From the NCBI RefSeq assembly GCF_022402485.1, contig NZ_JAKRSA010000010.1, positions 58,457 to 122,456 of the forward strand: DNA of 64,000 nucleotides. The letters run 5' to 3'. Under the pieces are notes generated by a model. That model ran no database searches. It saw nothing but the letters and a program-made list of their open reading frames with translations, and had not been told where the DNA came from. A program made the translations under genes and the position numbers. The DNA comes from Phenylobacterium sp. Lineage in GTDB: Bacteria > Pseudomonadota > Alphaproteobacteria > Caulobacterales > Caulobacteraceae. Positions within the stretch are counted from its first letter, which is position 1; every line of letters begins with the position of its first letter. Shown here piece by piece: positions 26,809-37,543 of this stretch.

Positions 26809-27432
26809 ATGACCCAACCCTCGCTCAGTGATGATCTGGCCTATATCCGCGCTGTGGCCGAATCCGGCCGCAACGCCCCCCTGCTCGGCGGCCGCTTTCT
26901 GGCCTGGTGGGGCGGTCTGCTGGGGCCGGCCTATCTGATCCATTATGGCCTGGCCAGCGACCGCCTGCCCCTGGGCGACATGGCCTATCTCTACATGTGG
27001 GGCGGGTTCATGCTGATCGGGACCGCCGGCTTCTTCGCCCTGGTCCGCAAGGTTTCGCCGGAAACCCCTGGCCAGGCCTCCGTAGGCGCCCAAGTGGAAG
27101 CCAGCGTCTGGAAGATCGCCGGCTTTGTGCTCGGTGCCTATTTCGTGACCCTGTTTCTCAAGGCGTTCACCGGCGGCAACGCCATCGCCGGGTTCGAGCA
27201 CTCTCTGGCCCTCGTGTTCAGCGCCTACGCCATCGCGCTCTTCACCTCAGGGGCCGTGGTCGGAAACCGGGTGCTGAAGACCGCCGGCTACGGTGCCTTG
27301 GTGATGATCGCCCTGTCAGCCTGGTTCGCCGGGACGGCTGAGATCTGGGCGGTGGCCGCCCTGGGGGTCTTCCTCACGGTCTTTCTGCCGGGGGTGGTCC
27401 TGATGCTCCGTGAGCCCCGAGGTGCAGCATGA
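26809..27432 (+). CDS. Polytopic membrane protein of unknown function
   Basis: The protein has 207 residues and about six hydrophobic segments (for example LAWWGGLLGPAYLIHYGLA, MWGGFMLIGTAGFFALV and VAALGVFLTVFLPGVVLML). The first 25 residues look cytosolic. I do not recognise a catalytic motif. Its ATG has GGGAG about 9 nt upstream. It overlaps the following winged-helix gene by 4 nt, so the pair is co-translated. Membrane protein/HTH_34 pairs of this layout occur in other proteobacteria and may form a sensing module, but that is inference. Confidence 0.8.
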   Translation: MTQPSLSDDLAYIRAVAESGRNAPLLGGRFLAWWGGLLGPAYLIHYGLASDRLPLGDMAYLYMWGGFMLIGTAGFFALVRKVSPETPGQASVGAQVEASVWKIAGFVLGAYFVTLFLKAFTGGNAIAGFEHSLALVFSAYAIALFTSGAVVGNRVLKTAGYGALVMIALSAWFAGTAEIWAVAALGVFLTVFLPGVVLMLREPRGAA

Positions 27433-27755
27433 CCGGGGGGTCGCCAGCCCCTGACAACCCCTTTGATCATGGGGCCATCGACGAGGTGATCCATGGCCGC
27501 CTGCGCTTGGGGATCATGGCCTATCTCTCCACCGTGAGCCCGGCGGTGTTCAGCGAGCTGAAGGACAAGGTGGGGGCCACCGACGGCAACCTCTCCACCC
27601 ACCTGAAGAAGCTGGAGGAGGCCGGCTATGTCCGCCAGGAAAAGCGCTTCGTCGGCAAGCGCCCCCAGACCCGGGTGTTCCTCACCGAGGCCGGACGCGC
27701 AGCCTGGATCGCCTGGATCGCCCAGATGCAGGGCCTGATGCGCGCCGCCCAGTAG
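27429..27755 (+). CDS. Winged-helix transcriptional regulator (HTH_34/MarR-like)
   Basis: The protein is a 108-residue DNA-binding protein. The winged helix runs from about residue 25 to 90, with FSELKDKVGATDGNLSTHL as the helix-turn-helix and KRFVGKRPQTRVFLTEAGRAAW as the wing. This matches the small HTH_34 group. No ligand-binding domain is present, so the partner membrane protein, with which it overlaps by 4 nt, is the obvious candidate input. The twin palindromes before the operon are its likely targets. Confidence 0.88.
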   Translation: MTGGSPAPDNPFDHGAIDEVIHGRLRLGIMAYLSTVSPAVFSELKDKVGATDGNLSTHLKKLEEAGYVRQEKRFVGKRPQTRVFLTEAGRAAWIAWIAQMQGLMRAAQ

Positions 27756-27788
27756 GGGGGGCCACTAGGGGGCCCGGGGGACTTGTGG

Positions 27789-28304
27789 TTAGCGCCGCTG
27801 CGCCCAGAGCGCGGCGGCGTCCTCGGCGCTTAGGGGGCCGGCGTGTTTGGCGAGGATCGTGCCGTCGGCGGCCACCAGATAGGTCTCGGGCACGCCGGTG
27901 ACGCCAAACTCCACCCCGGCGCGGCCGTCCCGGTCCACCATGTGGATGGTGAAGGGATCGCCGAGGCGGGCCAGGAAGGCCAGGGTGTTGGGCGGGGCGT
28001 CCTTATAGGCCACGCCGATGATCGGCACGCCCTGGGCGGCCAGGTCCACCAGCACCGGATGCTCCACTTCGCAGGGCGGGCACCAGGAGGCGAAGAAGTT
28101 GATCAGGACCGGCTGACCGTTCAGGGCCTCCGCCAGGGGGACGGGGCGGCCGTCCTCCAGATTGGGCAGGGTCAGGGCAGGGACGGGCTTGCCGACGGTG
28201 GCCTGCGGATTGACCTGCGGATCGCGGTTGAGGGAATAGAGCCCAAACAGCAGGGCGAGGCCGATGAGCACCGCCAGGGGCAGATAGGCCAGCCAGCGGC
28301 TCAT
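27789..28304 (-). CDS. ccmG: Cytochrome c biogenesis thiol:disulfide oxidoreductase CcmG/DsbE
   Basis: CcmG is a membrane-anchored periplasmic thioredoxin that keeps apocytochrome c haem-binding cysteines reduced. The 171-residue protein has one N-terminal membrane helix (about 5-24) and the active site WCPPC at residues 74-78. The cis-proline lies in the GVPETYLV region. A CcmG-type acidic residue follows the active site (CEVEHP). The start overlaps ccmD by 4 nt. Confidence 0.95.
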   Translation of the reverse strand: MSRWLAYLPLAVLIGLALLFGLYSLNRDPQVNPQATVGKPVPALTLPNLEDGRPVPLAEALNGQPVLINFFASWCPPCEVEHPVLVDLAAQGVPIIGVAYKDAPPNTLAFLARLGDPFTIHMVDRDGRAGVEFGVTGVPETYLVAADGTILAKHAGPLSAEDAAALWAQRR

Positions 28305-28504
28305 GGGACGTGGGCCTCAGATGGCGGCGCGGGGGGCCGGGCGGCCTCGGCCTGCTCGGCGATCTGCCGCAGGGCTTCTGTGCGGGCCCGCCAATGGCGG
28401 GCGTGGGAGAAGGCTGAAACGATCATGCCGATGAAGACGAGGGCGGTGATGGCGAAGGCCGGCCACACATAGGCCCCATAGGGACTGGCGTCGAAATCCA
28501 GCAT
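28301..28504 (-). CDS. ccmD: Haem exporter subunit CcmD
   Basis: CcmD is a small bitopic membrane protein that helps release holo-CcmE from the CcmABC complex. The product is 67 residues with YGAYVWPAFAITALVFIGM as the membrane helix and a charged cytosolic tail, the usual CcmD pattern. It fits exactly between ccmC (1 nt overlap) and ccmG (4 nt overlap). Confidence 0.92.
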   Translation of the reverse strand: MLDFDASPYGAYVWPAFAITALVFIGMIVSAFSHARHWRARTEALRQIAEQAEAARPPAPPSEAHVP

Positions 28505-29232
28505 CAGGCCCTCGCCGCCCGTTGGGCCAGGGCTTCGGCCCGGCGGCGCCAGACCTCGCCCCGGATGCGCAACAACCACAGGGATCCGAAGGCTGACATA
28601 TAGGCCAGGGCCATCAGGATCAGGGGATAGAGGAACACATCGGCCACGGTAGGGCCGTCGAACCGGAACACCGAGGCACCCTGGTGCAGGCTGTTCCACC
28701 AGTCGACGGAGAACTTGACGATGGGCAGGTTGAGCAGGCCCACCAGGGCCAGGATCGCTGCGGCCCGGGCGGCCTTGGTCTCGTCGTCCAGGGCGGCGCG
28801 GAGCGCCATATAGGCGATGTAAAACAAAAACAGCACCAGCACCGAGGTCATCCGGGCGTCCCAGACCCACCAGGCGCCCCACATGGGCCGACCCCATAGG
28901 GATCCGGTGATCAGGGCCAGGGCTGTAAAGGCCGCCCCTAAGGGGGCTGCGGCCTGGGCGGCGGCATCGGCCAGGGCGTGGCGGAACACCAGGGACAGGA
29001 AGCTCGCCGTGCCTAGGCAGGCATAGACAAACATGCTCATCCAGGCGGCGGGCACATGGATGAACATGATCCGTACGGTGTCGCCCTGCTGGTAGTCCTC
29101 CGGCGCGGTGAAGCCGAGATAGAGCCCGGCCAAGGCCAGGATGACGGCCAGGGCACCGAACATTGGCGCCGCCCAGCGGGAAAACGCCATGAACCGCTCG
29201 GGATTGGACAGGAAGGCCGGCACGGGGATCAT
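28504..29232 (-). CDS. ccmC: Haem exporter permease/handling protein CcmC
   Basis: CcmC binds haem and delivers it to CcmE. The 242-residue product has six membrane helices and the Trp-rich WD motif around GAWWVWDARMTS. The conserved periplasmic histidines lie in IMFIHVPAAWMSMF and after SVDWWNSLHQG. The ATG giving MIPVPAFLSNPERF was chosen because homologues start there; the frame is open 22 codons further upstream. Confidence 0.94.
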   Translation of the reverse strand: MIPVPAFLSNPERFMAFSRWAAPMFGALAVILALAGLYLGFTAPEDYQQGDTVRIMFIHVPAAWMSMFVYACLGTASFLSLVFRHALADAAAQAAAPLGAAFTALALITGSLWGRPMWGAWWVWDARMTSVLVLFLFYIAYMALRAALDDETKAARAAAILALVGLLNLPIVKFSVDWWNSLHQGASVFRFDGPTVADVFLYPLILMALAYMSAFGSLWLLRIRGEVWRRRAEALAQRAARA

Positions 29233-29330
29233 GGCCGGGCAATTAGCCCGTTGCGCCCCCGCCCCGCAAGTCGCCCGGCAAAGCCGGGGGCGCGCCAAGT
29301 CGACCGGGACGGGGGCGCAGGCTGTGCTTG

Positions 29331-29885
29331 CTAGCGGCCCGTGGGGCCCCCGCCACCCATACCGCCACCCATACCGCCGCCCATACCGCCACCATGGCGA
29401 CCGCCCCGACCCTGGCCGTCACCCTGGCCGCGACCGGCCGGGCGCAGGGCGTCAAAGGCCTTCTGCTGGGACGGGGTCAGCTGGGCATAGAAGCGCTTGG
29501 TGGCCTCTGCACGAACGGCGAAGGCCTGCTGGCGCTCGGCCATGCGGGCGGCCATGGCGTCAAGTCGGGCTGGGGTGGACAGGTCGGCCATCGCCTGGCG
29601 CTCGGCCCGGCGGCCGTCCCGGTCGCCGCCCCGGGCCCCGTCCTTGGGCGTCATGGCGCGGACATAGGTGGTAAGGGCGGCTTCCTGCTGGCTGGTGAGC
29701 TGCAGGCTGGTGCGCAGGCGCTCGGTCATGCGGGCGCTCCGCTGCTCTGGGCTGGGCCGCTCGCGGCCCTCCATGGCCGGCCGCTGTCCCTGGCCAGGGG
29801 CGGGGGCCGGTTGGGCGAAGCTGGCGGTGGTGAAGGTCAGGGCGGCCAGGGTGCCGCCGAGCGCGATGGTCTTGATGGTCTTCAT
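29331..29885 (-). CDS. Spy/CpxP-like periplasmic protein (LTxxQ motif)
   Basis: The product is 184 residues with a Sec signal peptide (MKTIKTIALGGTLAAL... ending near ASFAQ). A Gln/Arg-rich helical body contains two LTxxQ motifs (LTSQQ and LTPSQQ), and the C-terminal tail is built from GGGM repeats. LTxxQ proteins are periplasmic chaperone-like or metal-responsive factors (Spy, CpxP, CnrX relatives). GGAG lies about 8 nt before the ATG. The gene is inserted between ccmB and ccmC on the same strand, about 100 nt from each, which is unusual. A link to haem or copper handling is only suggested by position. Confidence 0.85.
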   Translation of the reverse strand: MKTIKTIALGGTLAALTFTTASFAQPAPAPGQGQRPAMEGRERPSPEQRSARMTERLRTSLQLTSQQEAALTTYVRAMTPKDGARGGDRDGRRAERQAMADLSTPARLDAMAARMAERQQAFAVRAEATKRFYAQLTPSQQKAFDALRPAGRGQGDGQGRGGRHGGGMGGGMGGGMGGGGPTGR

Positions 29886-29982
29886 GGGTGGTCTCCAGTT
29901 GGGCCCCTCTGAAGACTTCAACGGCGGCGGACCGCCGTTCCGTCGCAGATTCTTTCTCTCTGCTCAGGTGCCACCGCGGGCT

Positions 29983-30648
29983 TCAGGACAGGGCATTGCG
30001 GCAGGCCGCCGCCATGGCCAGGGGCCCCAGCGCCACAGCGGCTGCGGCATAGGCGCCCAGCAGCACGAACCCGGCGCTCCAGGGCAGGCCGGCGGCGAGA
30101 CTGGCCAGGGCGCCGCCGCCAAAGATCACTGGCGGCACGAACAGGGGCAGGACGATGACGGCCGTCAGCAGGCCCCCCCGCCGGGCACCCAGGCTCAAGG
30201 CCGCCCCAATCCCGCCCATGAAGGCAAAGGCCAGCCCGCCCAGCAGCGCGCAGGCCACCACCAGGCCGCTGAGCATGGGCGAGGCCCCCAGGGCGATGGC
30301 GGCGATGGGGGCGGCGAGGGCCAGGGGAAGTCCGGTGGCCAGCCACTGGGCCAGGCACTTCACCGCACAGATGATCTCCAGGGGCACTGGCGACAGGGTC
30401 AGAAGGTCCAGGGCCCCGTCCTCATAGTCCCGCTCAAACAGCCGATCGAGGGACAGGAGGGCGGCCAGGGCCAAGGCCACCCAGGCCGCGCCAGGGGCGA
30501 TGGCCGCCAGACGTTCGGGCTCTGAGCCTACCGCCAGGGGCAGAAGTGTGGCCACCCCGGCATAGAAGCCGACCGCGACCATGGGTCCCCCGCCCTTGCC
30601 CCAGGCCAGGGCTGTTTCCCGGGCCAGCAGCGTCCCGACCCGGCTCAT
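29983..30648 (-). CDS. ccmB: Haem exporter permease CcmB
   Basis: CcmB is the integral membrane subunit of the CcmABCD transporter that releases haem-loaded CcmE. The 221-residue protein has six hydrophobic helices. It shows the cytosolic [17 protein letters not shown] segment that contacts the ATPase, and [14 protein letters not shown], a family hallmark. It overlaps ccmA by 4 nt. Confidence 0.94.
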   Translation of the reverse strand: MSRVGTLLARETALAWGKGGGPMVAVGFYAGVATLLPLAVGSEPERLAAIAPGAAWVALALAALLSLDRLFERDYEDGALDLLTLSPVPLEIICAVKCLAQWLATGLPLALAAPIAAIALGASPMLSGLVVACALLGGLAFAFMGGIGAALSLGARRGGLLTAVIVLPLFVPPVIFGGGALASLAAGLPWSAGFVLLGAYAAAAVALGPLAMAAACRNALS

Positions 30649-31244
30649 CGGCTGATCTCCACCGTGCGCGCCGCCAGGGGCAGAGGGTCGTGCACAGCCG
30701 CGAGGATCATGCCGCCACCGCGAAGATGGTCGACCATGATCTCACCAAATCGACCCCGCCACTCGGCATCCAACGGGCTCAGGGGTTCGTCCAGCAGCCA
30801 CAGGGGCCGGGGCGCGGCCAGCAGGCGGGCCAGGGCCAGCCGCCGCCTTTGCCCCGCTGACAGTCTTCGGACCTCCAGGTCCAGGAGGGGGCCAAGATCA
30901 AGCTGTCCCGCGCAGGCCTCCACCGCCCCAGGGGAACCGCCCGAGAAACCTGTCCAGAAGGACAGTTCGTCGCGGGCCGTGCGCGAAGACTTCAGCCCGT
31001 CCAGATGACCGAGCAGATGAATCGCCTCTCGGGCCTCGGCTGGCTCCACGCCGCCAAAGCTGATGTCGCCCTCATCGGGGGTGATCAGACCCGCTATCGC
31101 CCTCAAAAGACTGGTTTTTCCTGATCCATTGCGCCCGATCAGGGCCACAGCTTCCCCCGGCACAATCTTGAGAATAAGTCGCGTAAACAACTGTCGCCCC
31201 CCGCGGGAGAGGGCCAGGGACTGGATCGAAACCTCTGGGATCAT
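30645..31244 (-). CDS. ccmA: Haem exporter ATP-binding protein CcmA
   Basis: CcmA is the ABC ATPase of the cytochrome c maturation system. The 199-residue product has Walker A GRNGSGKT at residues 37-44, the signature [14 protein letters not shown], Walker [13 protein letters not shown] and the switch histidine in AAVHDP. It is the first gene of ccmA-ccmB-(Spy-like)-ccmC-ccmD-ccmG. A 211 nt divergent region separates it from acnA. Confidence 0.95.
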   Translation of the reverse strand: MIPEVSIQSLALSRGGRQLFTRLILKIVPGEAVALIGRNGSGKTSLLRAIAGLITPDEGDISFGGVEPAEAREAIHLLGHLDGLKSSRTARDELSFWTGFSGGSPGAVEACAGQLDLGPLLDLEVRRLSAGQRRRLALARLLAAPRPLWLLDEPLSPLDAEWRGRFGEIMVDHLRGGGMILAAVHDPLPLAARTVEISR

Positions 31245-31455
31245 GGGCGGTGCCCCAAAAACACTAGAACTGGACCCAAATTGTCCTCACGCCTCGCATG
31301 GACGGCTAACGCCGCCGGGTCTATGACAGCCGCGGCCGTCGCCACCCGAGGGGGCGTACGCGGCGCGGGGACGGACGCTGTGTGTCCATCTCTTTGAGCG
31401 CGCGATCCCGGGGGCGGTAGATGAACGGCCGTGAACAGAGAGAGGATCCTTTAGG

Positions 31456-34146
<2,691 letters not shown>

Positions 34147-34171
34147 GGCGCCGCGTAAGGGTGATGCCAAT

Positions 34172-34210
34172 GGGGGGTCGCGGGTCACTGCGGCCCCCCT
34201 CGCCATTTTT
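34172..34210 (+). terminator. Rho-independent terminator of acnA
   Basis: GGGGGGTCGC pairs with GCGGCCCCCC (one G-T pair) around an 8 nt loop. It is followed by TCGCCATTTTT on the plus strand, 26 nt after the acnA stop codon. Confidence 0.8.
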
Positions 34211-34309
34211 CGAGGGGCTGCTATTTCAGAGACGTCGAACTCCATGTCGGCTTTCGCTCACACCTTGTTGAAACGCGCTGGCGCGACAACTCGGCTTTAT
34301 TGCCCACCC

Positions 34310-35038
34310 ATGATCAGAGCCCTGCTCGCTAGCCTGTGCCTCCTGGCGGTTCCCGCTGCCGCTTCGGCGGCAAAGCCCCCTGTGGTGGTGGAGTTCTACA
34401 CCGCGCAGGGCTGCGCGGCCTGTGCGCAGGCCAATGACTATGTCAACAGCCTGGCCGAGCGTCCTGGCGTCCTGGCCCTGACCTTTGCGGTGGATTACTG
34501 GGACTATCTGGGCTGGGAGGACACCTTCGCCCTGCCGGCCTTTGCCGAGCGGCAAAAGGCCTATCTCACACCCCTGTCCCTGCGTGAGCCCTATACCCCT
34601 CAGCTGGTGATCAACGGGGCCAGCGAAGCCTCGGCCGTGGAGCCTGAAAAGGTCGAGGCCCTGCTGGAGGCTGCGGCTGAGCGCCAGGTGCCGGCCCCGG
34701 ATATTCTGTTCATCGGCCAGCGTCGGGTAGATGTAGGCACGGGCCGTGCGCCGCGCGGCGGGGCCGATGTCTGGCTGATCCGTTATGACCCCCGGCCGGA
34801 GAATGTGGCGGTACGCCGGGGCGAGAACCGGGGCGTGACCCTCGAGCAGCGCAATGTGGTGCGGGAAATCACCCGGCTGGGTGGCTGGCGCGGCCGCCCG
34901 ACGGCCTATAGCGCCCCTGAGCCTAGCCAGGACGGCCTGCAGACCCTGTTGATCGTCCAGGCCCCGAACGGGGGGCGCATCCTGGCGGCCATGCCCCAGA
35001 CGGCTCCGCCGGCCAAGCCCCAGACCGCCGCGCGCTGA
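34310..35038 (+). CDS. DUF1223 thioredoxin-like periplasmic protein
   Basis: The protein has 242 residues and a signal peptide (LLASLCLLAVPAAASAA, cleavage near residue 20). A thioredoxin-like DUF1223 domain follows, beginning VVEFYTAQGCAACAQAND with a CAAC redox-type motif. WDYLGWEDTFA and YTPQLVINGASE are further family blocks. The reaction is unknown; the family is common in alphaproteobacteria and predicted to be periplasmic. The start was set at the ATG that gives the signal peptide; the frame is open upstream into acnA. Confidence 0.88.
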   Translation: MIRALLASLCLLAVPAAASAAKPPVVVEFYTAQGCAACAQANDYVNSLAERPGVLALTFAVDYWDYLGWEDTFALPAFAERQKAYLTPLSLREPYTPQLVINGASEASAVEPEKVEALLEAAAERQVPAPDILFIGQRRVDVGTGRAPRGGADVWLIRYDPRPENVAVRRGENRGVTLEQRNVVREITRLGGWRGRPTAYSAPEPSQDGLQTLLIVQAPNGGRILAAMPQTAPPAKPQTAAR

Positions 35039-35363
35039 GGCCGGAGACTGTCCACCAAAGCGCTGACCCACGAAAAAGGCCCGCGCGGGGGAGGGGGGCT
35101 GCTCCGCACGGGCCTTCTCAGAGGAGGGGCTTATGACGCCGGCTGATCGAGCTCCCGGGTCCCAGGGGGGCTGGGGGGGCTGTTCAGGGTCCGGAACCGC
35201 GAGGTGTCCCGATCAACCGACCCTGCCTTTATCGACGCCCATACAGGCGGGGTCTGGACCGAAATAAGGTCATTTCGAGGCACCCCCGGCACTTGGCCGA
35301 TGGCTCGGCGGCCAGAAGATCGCCGCTCGATTTCGTCGCCATATTGAGTCAGGCTCTCTCTCA
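35039..35363. other. Non-coding stretch with one strong hairpin
   Basis: No convincing gene is seen between DUF1223 and DUF2794. The left part holds a hairpin (35076-35116). A 77-codon open frame on the minus strand starting with TTG has no ribosome-binding site or recognisable composition and was not accepted. The rest may hold the promoter of the DUF2794 gene. Confidence 0.6.
35076..35116 (-). terminator. Hairpin with U-tract on the minus strand
   Basis: AAGGCCCG and CGGGCCTT form a stem around a 25 nt GC-rich loop. On the minus strand the stem leads into TTTTTCG, a good U-tract. On the plus strand only TTCTC follows. It could end the DUF1223 transcript weakly, or an unrecognised minus-strand RNA strongly. 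Confidence 0.55.
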
Positions 35364-35714
35364 ATGGCTACTGACCCGTCCGCTCATGACTCCGCCGCCG
35401 CCGGCCGCCGGGCCGGGCCGGTGTTCTTTCAACGCCAGGAATTCCAGCGCCTGCTGAACCTCTATGGCCGCATGGTGGCGGCCGGCGAGTGGCGGGACTA
35501 CTCCATTGAGCCGGGCCCTGAGGCCTGTGCGTTCTCGGTGTTCCGCCGGGCGGCCGAATCGCCCCTCTACAGGATTGAGAAGCGTCCCGCCCTGGCCAGG
35601 CGCCAGGGTGCCTGGGCGGTGATCGGCCAGGGCGGCATGATCCTGCGCCGGGGCCATGAGCTGGAGCAGGTGCTGAGGGTGTTCGAGAAGGGCCGGTTCA
35701 AGGTCATCGACTGA
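35364..35714 (+). CDS. DUF2794 protein
   Basis: The protein is a 116-residue soluble alphaproteobacterial protein. It has the family blocks VFFQRQEFQRLLNLYGRMVA, GEWRDYSIEPG, LYRIEKRPALARRQGAW and ILRRGHELEQVLRVFEKG. The function is unknown. No Shine-Dalgarno sequence is visible before the ATG (preceded by CTCTCTCTCA), so it may be translated from a short or leaderless transcript. It converges on a DUF465 gene. Confidence 0.88.
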   Translation: MATDPSAHDSAAAGRRAGPVFFQRQEFQRLLNLYGRMVAAGEWRDYSIEPGPEACAFSVFRRAAESPLYRIEKRPALARRQGAWAVIGQGGMILRRGHELEQVLRVFEKGRFKVID

Positions 35715-35740
35715 GGCCCTGCCCGGACAGATCAAGCGCG

Positions 35741-35956
35741 CTAGGCGATGATGTCCGGGGTCAGCTGGTCTTCCAGGGCGGCGATCTCGTCCTTCAGACT
35801 GAGCTTGCGCCGCTTGAAGCGGCCAAGCACCCCCAGGCTCGGGGTGGGCATGGCGCTGATCGCCTGGACCGCGATATCGAGGTCCGCATGCTCCTGGCGG
35901 GCGGCGGCCAGACGCTCGCGGAGCTGTGCCTCCAGATCGGGCCCAAGATCGTTCAT
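35741..35956 (-). CDS. DUF465 (YdcH-like) small protein
   Basis: The protein is a 71-residue helical, probably coiled-coil protein. It shows the DUF465 pattern of an N-terminal heptad-rich helix followed by FKRRKLSLKDEIAALEDQL. The family is widespread in alphaproteobacteria, and its function is unknown. A second, shorter member lies 1.3 kb away on the other strand. Confidence 0.85.
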   Translation of the reverse strand: MNDLGPDLEAQLRERLAAARQEHADLDIAVQAISAMPTPSLGVLGRFKRRKLSLKDEIAALEDQLTPDIIA

Positions 35957-36077
35957 GCCGCCCCCGCCATGGCGTTGTGGTCTTGCCCCCGCATCATCCT
36001 GTTTGCCCAGGAGCGGGTAAAGGCCCGCCTAGAGCAAGTTGCGATCTGACGGAAGTGACTGAAACCGGGTGCCATAT

Positions 36078-36527
36078 TTACTGGACGCCCCGCAGGGTGC
36101 GGGACAGTCTCTCAAGGGCTGCCGGTTCGACCTGACCGCCCCAGGCTGTCGCTGTGGCCGCCAGGGCGACCTCAAGGGCGGCCCCGCCCGATCCCCCCAG
36201 ACTGGCCAGGGCCCCCAGCAGCAGGCGCTCAGCCTCCAGCTCGCTAGCCTTGACCTGGGCGCGAAGGGCCTGTTGCGACGCAGCGTCTGCTCCTGGCAGC
36301 CCGGCCTTCAGCCCCCGCCGTGCGGTGCGCAGGGGCAGGATGGCGGCGGCCTCCCAGGTCCTGGCCAGGCTGACGGCATGGCCGATCAGGTCGGGATCAT
36401 CGGGCCTGGCCCACCCCGCCCAGAGCAGCAGGGGCACGCACTGGCCATGATCGTCCTGCAGGGCCAGGGCGGCGGCGGCCACGTCAGGACGGCCATAGGC
36501 GTGAACGGCCCAGGGCCAGAGCTCCAT
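36078..36527 (-). CDS. TIGR02444 (DUF2390) family protein
   Basis: The protein is a 149-residue helical protein starting MELWPWAVHAYGRPDVAAAA, followed by LQDDHGQCVPLLLWAGW, the conserved block of the TIGR02444 family. Function is unknown. The start codon lies 2 nt after the ubiX stop, and the two genes are co-transcribed, a pairing I recall from other Caulobacterales. A longer frame upstream is rejected because it runs into ubiX. Confidence 0.87.
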   Translation of the reverse strand: MELWPWAVHAYGRPDVAAAALALQDDHGQCVPLLLWAGWARPDDPDLIGHAVSLARTWEAAAILPLRTARRGLKAGLPGADAASQQALRAQVKASELEAERLLLGALASLGGSGGAALEVALAATATAWGGQVEPAALERLSRTLRGVQ

Positions 36528-36529
36528 GT

Positions 36530-37153
36530 TCAGTGATCCGCGGCCGGGGGCATGGCCACGTCCTGGCCCCAGCGCTTGACCTTCGTCCACGACAGGCCAA
36601 ACAGGTCCAGGCTGCGCCCCACCGACTGGTCGACCATCTCCTCGAGGCTGACCGGCTTGGCATAGAAGGCGGGCAGGGGCGGGGCGATCACCGCCCCCAT
36701 TTCCGCCAGCTTCACCATGGTCCGCAGGTGGCCCAGATGCAGGGGCGTCTCGCGCACCATCAGCACCAGGGGGCGCCGCTCCTTTAGGGTGACGTCTGCG
36801 GCCCGGGTCATCAGGGACGAGGTCACCCCGGTGGCGATCTCACTCATGGTGCGCACCGAGCAGGGGGCGATCAGCATGCCAAGGGTCGGAAAGGACCCCG
36901 AGGCAATGGCGGCCCCGACATCGCCCGCGCGATAGGTGACATCCGCCATGGTCTGAACATCGGCCAGCGTCAGGTCGGTTTCCTGGGCCAGGGTCAGGGC
37001 GGCCGCACGGCTCATTACCAGGTGGCTCTCGACCCCCAGCTCCGCACAGGCGGCCAGGGCCCGCAGGCCATAGGCCACACCGCTGGCCCCGGCGATCCCC
37101 ACCACCAGGCGCGGGCGCCCCTGTTCGACACTGGCTGGACCTTCTCGCGACAT
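36530..37153 (-). CDS. ubiX: Flavin prenyltransferase UbiX
   Basis: UbiX prenylates FMN to make the cofactor of the UbiD decarboxylase in ubiquinone synthesis. The 207-residue protein has the FMN/prenyl phosphate-binding region VVGIAGASGVAYGLRAL. LIAPCSVRTMSEIATGVTSSL and LVLMVRETPLHLGHLRTM are the classical UbiX blocks. ubiD is not in the window. It is followed 2 nt later by the TIGR02444 gene. Confidence 0.95.
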   Translation of the reverse strand: MSREGPASVEQGRPRLVVGIAGASGVAYGLRALAACAELGVESHLVMSRAAALTLAQETDLTLADVQTMADVTYRAGDVGAAIASGSFPTLGMLIAPCSVRTMSEIATGVTSSLMTRAADVTLKERRPLVLMVRETPLHLGHLRTMVKLAEMGAVIAPPLPAFYAKPVSLEEMVDQSVGRSLDLFGLSWTKVKRWGQDVAMPPAADH

Positions 37154-37284
37154 TCCGTCTCACCCCCGCCGTAAAGGGCCGGCCCTAATACGACCTCAAC
37201 CCTGCACAATCATATGTGATCTGACACCCCGGCGAAGGGATGTTCATCTGTCTTGTCGAAAAACCCTTGAAGGAGGCGTAACCT

Positions 37285-37458
37285 ATGGCCGTTGCAGCCC
37301 GCATCCGTGAACTTGGATCTCGTCACCAGACCCTGGACAAGGCGATCCAGGACGAAGTGCGAAGCCCCGCGGGAGACGACCTTCGCCTGCAGGAACTCAA
37401 GCGACGAAAGCTGAAGCTCAAGGAAGAGATGGAGAGCCTGCAGCGCCGGGCTCACTGA
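37285..37458 (+). CDS. DUF465 (YdcH-like) small protein
   Basis: The product is a 57-residue helical protein, MAVAARIRELGSRHQTLDKA at the start and ELKRRKLKLKEEMESLQRRAH at the end, a compact DUF465 coiled coil. It has a very strong ribosome-binding site (AAGGAGG) 8 nt before the ATG and a strong terminator 16 nt after the stop. This suggests a well-expressed single gene. Function is unknown. Confidence 0.88.
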   Translation: MAVAARIRELGSRHQTLDKAIQDEVRSPAGDDLRLQELKRRKLKLKEEMESLQRRAH

Positions 37459-37473
37459 TCCCTTAGATTGAAA

Positions 37474-37500
37474 AGAGGCCCGCAGATCCTGCGGGCCTCT
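37474..37500. terminator. Bidirectional Rho-independent terminator
   Basis: A perfect 12 bp stem (AGAGGCCCGCAG / CTGCGGGCCTCT) surrounds a 3 nt loop. On the minus strand it is followed by TTTCAATC. It separates the convergent DUF465 and DUF1013 genes. Confidence 0.8.
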
Positions 37501-37543
37501 TGCGTTTCAGGGCCCCGGAAGACCTTGATCTAAGCCGATCCCG

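Noticed and set aside
35131-35364. A 77-codon minus-strand frame with TTG start
   Set aside because: No ribosome-binding site, no family resemblance, and composition like non-coding sequence.
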